28,252 nucleotides of DNA from contig JAEYWK010000039.1 in NCBI GenBank assembly GCA_023431345.1, positions 1 to 28,252 of the forward strand, in the 5' to 3' direction. The stretch is from Pseudomonadota bacterium. GTDB lineage: Bacteria; Myxococcota_A; Polyangia; Polyangiales; Polyangiaceae. A program made the translations under genes and the position numbers. The notes under the pieces are model-generated. The model was given only the letters and a program-made list of their open reading frames with translations, was not told where the DNA came from and did not search any database. Positions 14,674-22,665 of this stretch are shown in pieces (the stretch's first letter is position 1; each line of letters begins with the position of its first letter).

Positions 14674-17600
14674 TCAGGAAGAGAGCGGCGCCCCTGCCGA
14701 GGCGTGACCCGCCAGGTTGGCGACGAGGGTCGCGAGCTGCGCCGGCTCGGCGGGCTTGGCGAGGTGGGCATGGAATCCGGCTTCGAGCGCGCGCGCGCGA
14801 TCGCTCTCCCGTGCGAACGCGGTCAGCGCGAGCGCCGGCGTGCTCCCGCCTTCGGATACCCCCAGCTCGCGCACACGCCGGATCAAGTCGTAGCCATCCA
14901 TGCCCGGCATCCCGATATCGCTGACGAGGACCGCGGGCGGCGCGCGCCGAACGGCTTCGAGCGCCTCTGGGGCCGACGCCGCGAGCGAAACGACCGCACC
15001 GCAGGCTTCCAGAACCAAACGCATCAGATCACGCGCGTCGGGCTCGTCGTCTACCACGAGCACGCGCACGCCGGAGAGGAGCGGCGCTTCCCGCGGCGCG
15101 CTACTCGCGATGGACAGCGCTACGGGCGCAGGTATCGAGCTGGGCTCGTGCGCATCGACGCCGAGCGAGGCCGGCAACGACACGACGAAGCGAGCCCCTC
15201 GCCCGAGCCCCTCACTGAAGGCGCTGACTTCTCCTCCATGGAGCTCGACCAGCTGCTTGACGATGGCGAGCCCGAGGCCCAGCCCGCCGTGGCGACGAGT
15301 CGTGGTGCCGTCGGCTTGACGGAAGCGATCGAACACATGCAGCAGGAAGTCCGGGCGGATGCCCTCGCCCGTGTCCTCGACGACGATGCGCGCTTCGTCC
15401 GTCGAGCGCTCGAGACGCGCCCGCACCAGCCCGCCGCGCGAGCTGAATTTGACGGCGTTGTTCAACAAATTCCACGCGACCTGCTGCAGGCGCATCGGAT
15501 CGCCCCAGAGCGGAGCGCTCGGCTCATCCACTACCAGGTCGATGAGCACTCCCTTGGCGGCGGCGCCAGGTCGCACCGCCTCGCACGCGGCTTGGAGCAC
15601 CTGCGCCAGGTCGACCGGTTGAGCCTCCAAGCGAATGCGACCCGAGATGATGCGGCTCATATCGAGCAGATCTTCGATCAACTTGGCCTGGGCACGAGCG
15701 TTACGCTCGATCACCTCTACGCCATCGCGGAACAAGCTCTCGGTCAGCGACCCGTGGCGCATCAAGCCGCTCCAGCCCAAGATCGCGTTCAGCGGAGTGC
15801 GCAGCTCGTGCGAGAGCGTCGCGAGGAACTCATCCTTGAGGCGACCTTCCGCTTCGGCCCGCTCGCGCGCTGCTTTCTCCGACGCGAGGAGCTGCTGTCG
15901 CTCGACCAGCAAGCGGTGTTGCTCGCTGACGTCCGTGTTGGTGCCAAACCAGAGCGCGAGCTTCCCGGAGGCGTCGTGGACAGGCGCGACTCGCGTCAAG
16001 AACGGTCGAAACGCGCCGTCGGCCCCGCGCATCGGGAAGGTCATGTCGAAGCGCTGGCCGCTCGCGATGGAGGCTCGCCAGCGCTCCATCACGGCCGGCA
16101 ACACCTCCGGCTGCGCAACGCTCTGCCACCCCCAGCCCTCCATCTGCTCGGGCGTGGCGCCGGTGTATTCGTACCAACGGTCGTTGAACCAGAGCACCCA
16201 GCCGTCCGGCCTCGCTACCCAGGCGAGCTGCGGGATGCTGTTGGCCATGCGTCGAAAGCGCTCTTCGGTCTCCTTGCGATCGGTGATGTCGAGGTAAGTT
16301 CCGACGAGACGAGTGGCGCGACGCTCGCGGCCGGCGCCCTCGAACACCGCGCGCCCGCGCACGCGGATGAAGCGCACCGCGCCGTCCGTGCGCACGATGC
16401 GTTGTTCCACCTCGAGCTCTCCGGTTCCCTCGGGCGCGAGCGCGGCTCGAACCGCGGCCTGCACCCGCCCGCGATCGTCGGCGTGAAACTGGGCTTGCAC
16501 GCGCGCGAACGTGACGGACTCTTCCGCGCCCCAGCCGTAGATGCGCCGTCCCAAATCGTTGACCGTAACCGCATCGCTGAGCAAATCGACCTCGAAGGTG
16601 CCAAGCTCGGCGATCTCGATGGCGAGACGAAGCCGCGCCTCGCCATCGCGAAGCCGCGCCTCGACTTCCTTGCGGCTGTGCACGTCGATCACCGAGCCCA
16701 CGAAGCCGAGAAATTGGCCATCTTGCGCGAAGCGCGGCCGCCCGGTGTCGACCACCCAGCGGTAGGCGCCGTCGGCGCGGCGCAGTCGAAAATCCACCGC
16801 GTAGTCGGTACGGCTCGCGCTCGCTTCGCGGAACGCCGCGCCGGCGGCCTCGCGATCATCGGGGTGCACGGCTTGCGTCCAGCCATAGCCGAGACCCTCG
16901 TCCACGGCTTGGCCGGTAAAATCATGCCAGCCACGCGAGAGGAAAGAGCACTGCCCATCCGGCTCCGTGATCCACAACATGGCGGGCGCCGCGTCGGCCA
17001 TCTCCCGGAAGCGCCGCTCGCTGTCGCGCGCCGCCATCTCCGCGCGCTTGTTGGCGCTGATGTCGATGGTGATACCGTCGAAGCGGCGCGGCGCGCCCTT
17101 GGCGTCGTAGAAGCCACGCCCGCGCGCGCGGATCCACTTGATGTGCGCGCCGTCGGCGGAGACCGTACGGTACTCGATATCGTACGGCTCTCGCGTCGCG
17201 ATGCTCTGCTCGATCGCGCGCCGCGTCGGCTCGCGATCGTCCGGGTGGAGCCGCTCGTAGAAGGTGTCGATGGTCACGTCGGCGTCGGGCGCGAGGTGAA
17301 AGTGGTCCTTCACCGTGGCGTCCCAGATCAGCCGGTCGAATGGCAGCGGGCAGTACCAAACGCCGACCCTCGCTCCCTTCACGACGATTTCTAGCTGCCG
17401 TTGCTTGTGCTCGAGCTGCTCCTCCGCCTGCCGACGCGCGGTGATGTCGCGGATGGTGAGGAGGCCCAAGGTGACGCGGCCTGCGTCGTCACGCACGCTC
17501 GTGCCGGAGTACCAAAGCCGCTTTTCCCAGCCGCGCGCGCGATGCCGCAGCGAGATCTCCATCCCGGAGAAGGTTTCTCCCCGAATGGCGCGGCTCATCG

Positions 17601-18273
17601 GCCACTCTTCCACGGGCAGCACGTCGCCCGACCAGGTTCTGAGCTCGAAAATTCGTTCGAATTGCGACAGCTGTCGCTGCGCGTCCGCGACGTCTTCGAT
17701 GTCGTGAATCGCCAGCGCGGCGGCGTTCCATTCGATGAGGCGCCCCTGGGCGTCGGCGGCGACGATGCCCTCGGAGGCGCTCGACAGCACCGCCGCGAGC
17801 TGGGCCAGCCGCAGCGTCTCCCGTTGCCGCTCGAGCTCCTTCCGATCCGTGACCTCGTGCATCGAGACGACCGCACCCAACTTCGTCCCGTCACCGGCGA
17901 GGATGGCGCGACCGCTCGCCACGATGTGCCGGGCACGACCTTCGCGCGGCACGATCACCATCTCCGCGCGATCCACGCTCCCCTCACGCAGCGCGCGAAG
18001 CAGCGGGATCTGCTCCGCTCGAAGAGGAGTGACTCCGTCGGGTTGAAACAGCCGGTAGTGCTCCGCCCATTTCTCGGGCGGCAGCGCTTCTTCGACGACT
18101 CCATGCATGCTGCGAGTGGCGCGGTTGAAGTAACGCAGCACCCCAGCCCCATCGCAGGCGACGATGCCATCCTCCACGTTATCGAGCACGGCGCGCAGCA
18201 CATCCGCGGCGGCGCCTTCCCCGAGCAAGGCGTCGAAGGCGAGCGGGTCGTCAGCCAACCGCGTCCCTCGCAC
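14674..18273 (-). CDS. Hybrid sensor histidine kinase with six PAS domains and a C-terminal receiver
   Basis: The 1199-residue cytoplasmic protein has no membrane segment. Six PAS/PAC modules follow each other at about 25-147, 152-285, 293-412, 420-538, 543-670 and 672-787, each closing with a PAC motif such as MHEVTDRKELE, IRDITARRQAE, ITIDISANKRAE, SVIDVHSRKEVE or YLDITDRKETE. The phosphoacceptor is His822 in FLATLSHELRTPLNAILGW. The ATPase domain has Asn939 (NLLNNAVKF), Asp967 (EDTGEGI), FDRFRQAD and GGLGLGLAI. The receiver (about 1069-1185) has VVDDEPD, phosphoacceptor Asp1119 in VSDIGMPGMDG and the Lys1173-Pro of LAKPAEP. All catalytic residues are present. The start is a GTG without a good ribosome-binding site. 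No output regulator gene is adjacent. PAS ligands (haem, flavin or none) cannot be told from sequence alone. Confidence 0.95.
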   Translation of the reverse strand: MRGTRLADDPLAFDALLGEGAAADVLRAVLDNVEDGIVACDGAGVLRYFNRATRSMHGVVEEALPPEKWAEHYRLFQPDGVTPLRAEQIPLLRALREGSVDRAEMVIVPREGRARHIVASGRAILAGDGTKLGAVVSMHEVTDRKELERQRETLRLAQLAAVLSSASEGIVAADAQGRLIEWNAAALAIHDIEDVADAQRQLSQFERIFELRTWSGDVLPVEEWPMSRAIRGETFSGMEISLRHRARGWEKRLWYSGTSVRDDAGRVTLGLLTIRDITARRQAEEQLEHKQRQLEIVVKGARVGVWYCPLPFDRLIWDATVKDHFHLAPDADVTIDTFYERLHPDDREPTRRAIEQSIATREPYDIEYRTVSADGAHIKWIRARGRGFYDAKGAPRRFDGITIDISANKRAEMAARDSERRFREMADAAPAMLWITEPDGQCSFLSRGWHDFTGQAVDEGLGYGWTQAVHPDDREAAGAAFREASASRTDYAVDFRLRRADGAYRWVVDTGRPRFAQDGQFLGFVGSVIDVHSRKEVEARLRDGEARLRLAIEIAELGTFEVDLLSDAVTVNDLGRRIYGWGAEESVTFARVQAQFHADDRGRVQAAVRAALAPEGTGELEVEQRIVRTDGAVRFIRVRGRAVFEGAGRERRATRLVGTYLDITDRKETEERFRRMANSIPQLAWVARPDGWVLWFNDRWYEYTGATPEQMEGWGWQSVAQPEVLPAVMERWRASIASGQRFDMTFPMRGADGAFRPFLTRVAPVHDASGKLALWFGTNTDVSEQHRLLVERQQLLASEKAARERAEAEGRLKDEFLATLSHELRTPLNAILGWSGLMRHGSLTESLFRDGVEVIERNARAQAKLIEDLLDMSRIISGRIRLEAQPVDLAQVLQAACEAVRPGAAAKGVLIDLVVDEPSAPLWGDPMRLQQVAWNLLNNAVKFSSRGGLVRARLERSTDEARIVVEDTGEGIRPDFLLHVFDRFRQADGTTTRRHGGLGLGLAIVKQLVELHGGEVSAFSEGLGRGARFVVSLPASLGVDAHEPSSIPAPVALSIASSAPREAPLLSGVRVLVVDDEPDARDLMRLVLEACGAVVSLAASAPEALEAVRRAPPAVLVSDIGMPGMDGYDLIRRVRELGVSEGGSTPALALTAFARESDRARALEAGFHAHLAKPAEPAQLATLVANLAGHASAGAPLSS

Positions 18274-18438
18274 GATGACAGCAGCTGCCGCAGCTAGACC
18301 TGAGACTCACGCTCCATGGTTAGCTCTCATTGCCCGGGTCCGCAGCTGCAAAGAAGAAGCGCGAACCCCCACGAAGTTAGACAGCAAGAACGCCACGTGG
18401 ACGCAGCAGCCCGCGGCCGCGATCTGGACCCACCCTGA

Positions 18439-19623
18439 TCAAGGCACGTTCGCCGATTGGTAGTCCCACCCGCTGTCGGTGCAGAATTGGCACGTGGCGC
18501 CATGGAGGAAACCTTTGCCCGTCGCGCCCAGATCCCCTTTGAGCTGCCAGTTGAGCCACGCGAGGTTGACACGATTGAAGTCACCCCGAGCTTGCCCCAA
18601 GTCCCCACCGTGACCGGCGCTCTTCTTGGAGAAGTAGAGCGTGGGCTTGCCCCGAGCGCTGATTTCCTCGTAATCCCTCAGCCCGTTCTTGTACGCCATG
18701 TCGCTCGAGCCGCCGTTCATGATCTTGAACGGCGTGTGGATCTTGTCGTAGAGCGCGTCATTCGCTGCCATGAGGCCGCTGCTGGTGATGCCGATCGCGG
18801 AGAAGCGAGGGTCACCCGACACGTTCTCGGCCATCAAGCCTCCACATGAAAAGCCATCGGCGGCGATCTTCGTGGTCTCGAGGCTCTGGTAGTAAGCGCT
18901 GCAGGGCTTGGCGTTCTCGGCGATAGCCCAGGTGATGTAGTCGAGGAAGGCCTTGCCACTTTGACCCCCGGCGCAGGCGTTGGTTCCGCCGGGCGTGCCG
19001 TCGGCCACGATGAAGTAGCCCCACGACGCGATCTCCGCCATCGCCGCTTGATTCGAGAGGCCATTCTGAGAGCAACCACCCTCTCCCCAGACGAGGATCG
19101 GGTACTTCTCGGCCCCCTTCAGATCTTTGGGACGATAGATGGTGCCGCACTTGATCCCGCTATCGGAGTTCGTTTCGATCACCACGTCGTGAGGACCGCT
19201 GCCGGAGGCAGTCTTGCCGGTGTCTTTGGAAGCGGTGCACGTGCCGCCGCCGCCCGCGCCCGTTCCCGCAGAGCCCGCGGCGCCTGAAGCCCCCCCGGCT
19301 CCGCCAGCGCCCGCCGCGCCCGCGACGCTGGCTCCGCCTGCGCCGTTCACCATGCCGCCTGAGCTGGTGCCGGCCTCACCGCTCACCGTGCCGCCTGTCG
19401 CGGCCGGGCTGCCGCCCATGCCTGCAGCGCCCGGAGGAGAACCGCCTGTCGTGCTCTGACCGGCCGCGCCGGGCGACCCGCCCGCGGCAGCGCCGCCAGC
19501 GCCTGCACCGGGAGCGCCACCGGTTTCGAGCTCTCCGCCCGTGCCAGTGTCGGAACAGCCGAGGCCGCCCGCAGCAAACACCAGCAGTGGCAGGGCAAAC
19601 TTGGGTAGATGGGCGATCTTCAT
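18439..19623 (-). CDS. Secreted lipoprotein alpha/beta hydrolase with Gly-rich linker
   Basis: The 394-residue product has a lipoprotein-like signal ending GGLGC (Cys23, a somewhat atypical lipobox), a low-complexity Gly/Ala/Ser linker (about 28-128) and an alpha/beta hydrolase domain (145-394). The strand before the oxyanion loop is YPILVWGEGGCSQNG, the nucleophile is Ser259 in DGFSCGGLMAE (G-x-S-x-G-G), the acid is probably Asp308 (GGSSDMAY) and the base His338 (SAGHGGDLG). Several cysteines (160, 184, 217, 241, 379, 381) suggest disulfides. Such proteins include esterases of the acetyl-xylan, feruloyl and polyester type; the substrate is unknown. The ATG at 19623 has GGGAGT about 7 bases upstream; a longer reading frame to 19869 lacks a signal and is not used. 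A similar architecture occurs at 22666-23826. Confidence 0.85.
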   Translation of the reverse strand: MKIAHLPKFALPLLVFAAGGLGCSDTGTGGELETGGAPGAGAGGAAAGGSPGAAGQSTTGGSPPGAAGMGGSPAATGGTVSGEAGTSSGGMVNGAGGASVAGAAGAGGAGGASGAAGSAGTGAGGGGTCTASKDTGKTASGSGPHDVVIETNSDSGIKCGTIYRPKDLKGAEKYPILVWGEGGCSQNGLSNQAAMAEIASWGYFIVADGTPGGTNACAGGQSGKAFLDYITWAIAENAKPCSAYYQSLETTKIAADGFSCGGLMAENVSGDPRFSAIGITSSGLMAANDALYDKIHTPFKIMNGGSSDMAYKNGLRDYEEISARGKPTLYFSKKSAGHGGDLGQARGDFNRVNLAWLNWQLKGDLGATGKGFLHGATCQFCTDSGWDYQSANVP

Positions 19624-19818
19624 TTCGACTGACTCCCGTGGACGCTGCAAGCGAGTCGCGCTGACGATCGGGCTCTCGTGCACCGTGGGTCGCCGCGGAC
19701 GCTGCCGCCTCGCAGTGCCGCGATTCTTCCAGAAGGGTCCAGAAAATCGCGTTGGCCGGCAGAGCGCAGGCTCGGACAGGGCTCCTGCTGCCCCTGGTGA
19801 TGCCGCGGCCGATGCCGC

Positions 19819-20553
19819 ATGCTGCGCGCCATGGCCAAAGCGCACGCCAGTTGGACGGTTCTCAGACATGGGCCCATCGAGCCATTGAGCGACAACCTTT
19901 GGCGCGTGAAGGGCGCGCTACCCGGTATGTCGCTCGAACGCGTGATGACCATCGTGCGCCGCGCCGATGGCTCCTTGCTGCTCCACAGCCCCATCGCGCT
20001 CGCAGAGCCCCAGCAGGCCGAGCTCGAAGCCCTCGGTCAGATAGCGGCGCTGGTCGTCCCGAACGCGGGGCACCGGCTCGACGCACCCGCCTACAAGCAG
20101 CGCTACCCGCGAGCAGCCGTGTTCTGTCCCCCCGGGGGGCGTCAGCGGATCGAAGAGGTGATCGGAGTCGACGGTACCTACGGCGACTACGCTGACGATG
20201 GCGTCGTGCGCTTCGAGCTGCTCGACGGCGTCGGAGAGGCCGAAGGCGCCATGATCGTCCGCTCGACAGACGGCGTGTCGGTGGTGCTGAACGACGTCGT
20301 CATGAACATGGACAAGAAGAAGGATCTGCTCGGCTACGCGTTCACGACGCTCCTCGGCTCGGCTCCTGGTCCTCGCGTCAGTCGCTTGAGCCGGCTCGTT
20401 TACGTCAAGAATCAGCCTGCTTTGCGCGCCCACTTGGAGCGGCTGGCCGCTCTCCCCGGCCTCGTGCGCCTGATCGTCTCTCACGAAAACGTGGCGCACG
20501 GTCCGGAGGCCGCCGCCGCGCTCCGCCAAGCGGCGACCTATTTGAAGAGCTGA
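19819..20553 (+). CDS. DUF4336-family protein (metallo-beta-lactamase-like fold)
   Basis: The 244-residue cytoplasmic protein opens with GPIEPLSDNLWRVKGALPGMSLERVMTIVRRADGSLLLHSPIAL, followed by LVVPNAGHRLDAPAYKQRYP and VSVVLNDVVMN. This order matches DUF4336 proteins, which are related to the metallo-beta-lactamase fold but lack its H-x-H-x-D-H zinc motif; that motif is absent here as well. No enzymatic activity is established for the family. ATGs at 19819 and 19831 are both possible and neither has a clear ribosome-binding site. It is divergent from the hydrolase at 18439-19623 over a 195-bp gap, and convergent with the HPF-like gene with 24 bp between stops. Confidence 0.85.
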   Translation: MLRAMAKAHASWTVLRHGPIEPLSDNLWRVKGALPGMSLERVMTIVRRADGSLLLHSPIALAEPQQAELEALGQIAALVVPNAGHRLDAPAYKQRYPRAAVFCPPGGRQRIEEVIGVDGTYGDYADDGVVRFELLDGVGEAEGAMIVRSTDGVSVVLNDVVMNMDKKKDLLGYAFTTLLGSAPGPRVSRLSRLVYVKNQPALRAHLERLAALPGLVRLIVSHENVAHGPEAAAALRQAATYLKS

Positions 20554-20577
20554 GCGGTCGCTCCGCGTCGAGCCGTC

Positions 20578-20922
20578 TCAAGAAGCCGAGGCTTCCACAC
20601 GCTCCGCGAGGCGCTCTCGCGAATGACGATCGCGCTTCACGGCTTTGGTGACCGCGCGTTCGGCGCGCGACAGCGCCGAGTCAGCCGCAGCGTAAAAGTC
20701 CGCTTCGCGGCCTTCGGCGACCAGGATGCCGAAGGCGCCCGTCAGCTCGACGCTGCATCGCTTGTCGATGCCGCCCCGAGGACCATTGGTGTCTTCGAAG
20801 CGAACGGTGACGGTTCGGACCTTCTCCTGGAAGCCGCGGAGAGCGAACCGGAGGCGGTAATGCACGTGCTCAGCGAGGGCCGGGGACTTGGTCAGACCTT
20901 TCCAACGAATGTCGACATGCAT
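20578..20922 (-). CDS. Small HPF/RaiA-family ribosome-associated protein
   Basis: The 114-residue protein fits the S30AE/HPF-RaiA fold: a beta strand (MHVDIRWKGLTKSPAL), helix (AEHVHYRLRFALRGF), strands VRTVTVRFEDTNGPRGGIDKRCSVELTGAFGILV, then a helix (DFYAAADSALSRAERAVTKAVKRDRH) rich in basic residues. Known members bind the 30S decoding region and protect or dimerise ribosomes in stationary phase. This one has no C-terminal dimerisation domain, so it is of the short type. The GPRGG and KRC features belong to the divergent 'ribosome-associated' subfamily rather than classical HPF, so it may be a second, specialised copy. The start codon at 20922 gives the natural N-terminus; the upstream ribosome-binding site is weak. 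It lies 85 bp after the doxX stop with two hairpins between. Confidence 0.85.
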   Translation of the reverse strand: MHVDIRWKGLTKSPALAEHVHYRLRFALRGFQEKVRTVTVRFEDTNGPRGGIDKRCSVELTGAFGILVAEGREADFYAAADSALSRAERAVTKAVKRDRHSRERLAERVEASAS

Positions 20923-20958
20923 ACCCAGGAGACGCGCAGGCCCAGCCTTTGATTCCCT

Positions 20959-20991
20959 CCGAGGGCGGCTCGGAAGGCCGGGCCACCCGGC
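20959..20991 (-). terminator. Two tandem GC hairpins between doxX and the HPF-like gene
   Basis: GCCGGG-CCA-CCCGGC (20977-20991, 6-bp perfect stem) is followed at once by CCGAG-GGCGG-CTCGG (20959-20973, 5-bp stem). They begin 17 bases after the doxX stop. Neither has a T-run. They may end or attenuate the lysR-doxX transcript before the HPF-like gene. Confidence 0.4.
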
Positions 20992-21007
20992 ATCACGCGC
21001 GGCTTCG

Positions 21008-21472
21008 CTACTCGGCGTTGGCAACACCGGCCGGCCGTGAAGTCGCCGACGGCTCGGCCACCGACCAGGCGCCTGGCCCCAACAGCAGCTGAGCGCTCAG
21101 CGCGGCGAGGAGGAAGGCGACATATTCCCAGCCTCCCCCCGCGTTCGTGAACATCCAGCCGTTGCTCAAATGCGGGACGAGGGCGCCGAGCATGACCGGA
21201 ACGAGCAGCGCCGCGACCAGCCGCACCTGAACGCCCAGGAGCAGCAGCAGGCCGCCAATGAGCTCGATGCCAAATACCGGGTATGCCGTCCAACCTGGAA
21301 AACCATGCCCCTCGAAGAATTGCACCGTGCCCGGTAGGGTGAGCACCGCCGCCTTGGCGTAGGCGTGGCCCAGAAAAACGCTGCCTAAAGCAGTGCGCAA
21401 AATGGCAGGGGCAAGCAGCGCTCTCTGTGCCAACGCCACTTCAACACTTGAAAACCAGCTGAGGTCCTTCAT
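21008..21472 (-). CDS. DoxX-family small membrane protein
   Basis: The 154-residue protein has four membrane segments at about 20-38 (ILRTALGSVFLGHAYAK), 62-80 (YPVFGIELIGGLLLLLG), 83-100 and 116-133, the usual DoxX layout with the conserved early GHAYAK region and IELIGGLLLLLG. DoxX proteins are inner-membrane components linked to thiol/oxidative stress or quinone metabolism in some bacteria; the exact reaction here is unknown. The ATG at 21472 is chosen because the reading frame further upstream (TTG at 21547) would pass through a palindromic operator-like site and add a non-membrane leader. It follows the LysR gene in the same direction and has the palindrome at 21530-21545 before it. Confidence 0.88.
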   Translation of the reverse strand: MKDLSWFSSVEVALAQRALLAPAILRTALGSVFLGHAYAKAAVLTLPGTVQFFEGHGFPGWTAYPVFGIELIGGLLLLLGVQVRLVAALLVPVMLGALVPHLSNGWMFTNAGGGWEYVAFLLAALSAQLLLGPGAWSVAEPSATSRPAGVANAE

Positions 21473-21529
21473 GCCGCACAATCTGAGGGAGCGTGGCCCG
21501 GAGCAGAAGTAGCTGGGAACGCACGAATC

Positions 21530-21545
21530 GTTCTCCCAGGAGAAC
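21530..21545. promoter_or_regulatory. Perfect palindrome, predicted LysR operator of doxX
   Basis: GTTCTCC-CA-GGAGAAC is a 7-bp perfect inverted repeat, 58 bases before the doxX ATG and 4 bases after the lysR stop. On the minus strand it reads ATTGTTC-N8-GAAC, the same core and spacing as the site at 22495-22510 in front of lysR. There is no T-run, so an operator is a better explanation than a terminator. Confidence 0.6.
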
Positions 21546-21548
21546 AAT

Positions 21549-22466
21549 CTAGGCGGGCGAAGGCGCGCTCCAGGGAGCCCGGGCGAAGGCGGCTTCGAGC
21601 TCGTCGATCAGCCGCTTGACGAGGACAGGCGCGACGCGCCGGCCGCTGCGCACCGCATAAATGCCGAGCGCCCGCGGCGCGAAGGCGTCCAGCACCGTCA
21701 CGAGGCGCCCCTCGGCGAGCGCGCTCGCCACCATGAAGCGCGGCAGCATCGCGAGCCCGATGCCCGCCAGCGCCGCCTCTCGTAGCATGGTGCCGCTGCT
21801 GGTTTCGAAGGAGCCGCGCGCGGACACCTCCAAGCGCCCCTTGGGACCGTAGAGTCGCCATTCGTGGGCCACGGGCAAGAGCGAGTAGCGCAAGCAGTCG
21901 TGCCGCTCGAGGTCTTCTGGACGCTGGGGGACACCGCGCAGCGCGAGGTAGCTCGGCGCCGCGCAAACGTGCAGCGTCGTCCACGCTAGTCGCCGAGCGA
22001 TCAAGCCTGAATCCTTCAGCTTCGTCACGCGGAGCGCGAGATCGATGCGCTCCTCGACCAAGTCCACCAAGCGATCGCTCGGCAAGAGCTCGACGCGGAC
22101 GCCAGGGTGCGCGCGCAGGAAGGCGGCGATGGGTTGCGCCAGCTGCTCGTGCGCCAGCGTGATGGGCGCGCTCACTCGGAGCACCCCGTGAGCAGCGAGC
22201 GTCGTGGCTTGGGTGGCGGCCCCCGCTGCTTCGAGCATCTGTCGGGCCAGCGCATAAATGCGAACGCCAGCGCCAGTGGTCGTCACCCTTCGCGTCGTGC
22301 GCAGCAGCAGCTGCTCGCCGAGCCGCGCCTCGAGCGCGGAGGTCTTGCTGCTGACCACCGACTTGGATACGCCGAGGGCCTCCGCGGCGCGGGTGAAGGA
22401 CGAGTGCTCGACCACGCGCGCGAAACACAAGAGAGCTTGCAGGTCATCGAGCAACGGGCCCGCCAT
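21549..22466 (-). CDS. LysR-family transcriptional regulator upstream of doxX
   Basis: This 305-residue protein has the winged helix-turn-helix at about 8-66 (LLCFARVVEHSSFTRAAEALGVSKSVVSSKTSALEARLGEQLLLRTTRRVTTTGAG) and the effector-binding domain at about 92-295 (HGVLRVSAPITLAHEQL onwards). It belongs to the CrgA/AaeR-like group by its LLLRTTRRVTTTGAG turn, whose members often control stress and efflux genes. The ATG at 22466 has only a weak ribosome-binding site. It is co-oriented with doxX (76 bp between stop and ATG). The palindromic sites at 22495-22510 and 21530-21545 suggest autoregulation plus control of doxX. Confidence 0.93.
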   Translation of the reverse strand: MAGPLLDDLQALLCFARVVEHSSFTRAAEALGVSKSVVSSKTSALEARLGEQLLLRTTRRVTTTGAGVRIYALARQMLEAAGAATQATTLAAHGVLRVSAPITLAHEQLAQPIAAFLRAHPGVRVELLPSDRLVDLVEERIDLALRVTKLKDSGLIARRLAWTTLHVCAAPSYLALRGVPQRPEDLERHDCLRYSLLPVAHEWRLYGPKGRLEVSARGSFETSSGTMLREAALAGIGLAMLPRFMVASALAEGRLVTVLDAFAPRALGIYAVRSGRRVAPVLVKRLIDELEAAFARAPWSAPSPA

Positions 22467-22494
22467 CCGTTCGCTCTAGCACGCTGACTGTATT

Positions 22495-22510
22495 GTTCGC
22501 CCTCCAGAAC
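22495..22510. promoter_or_regulatory. GTTC-N8-GAAC site before lysR, predicted autoregulatory operator
   Basis: GTTCGCCCTCCAGAAC lies 29 bases upstream of the lysR ATG. Flanking T and A extend the arms to TGTTC/GAACA. Twelve of sixteen bases match the palindrome at 21530-21545 and the ATT before GTTC is shared. It is 156 bp before the divergent hydrolase gene, which it might also affect. Confidence 0.5.
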
Positions 22511-22665
22511 ACCCTTCCCCGTGGGGCGTTTCCGCGTTCCTCCGCCTCACGCAGCGGCCAATCAGGAGCGGCGTCGATTCTTGACTGGGTTTGCCGTGGC
22601 ACCGGCACGATCAGCAAACAGCCTTTTTGCAGCGCCGCCGACCAACCCTGCGCCGTGGAGTTACG

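Noticed and set aside
14653..17394. A 913-residue open frame on the plus strand opposite the hybrid kinase
   Set aside because: It is an antisense shadow produced by high GC at codon third positions. Its translation is rich in Arg, His, Glu and Ala with no domain, while the opposite strand carries a complete kinase.
18274..18438. An RNA gene in the gap between hydrolase and hybrid kinase
   Set aside because: There are only short palindromes (CGCGGCCGCG, GCAGCTGC). No cloverleaf or conserved RNA motif was found.
21469..22428. A 319-residue minus-strand frame inside the lysR gene
   Set aside because: It is a frame-shifted reading of the LysR gene, Arg/Ala-rich and without recognisable domains.
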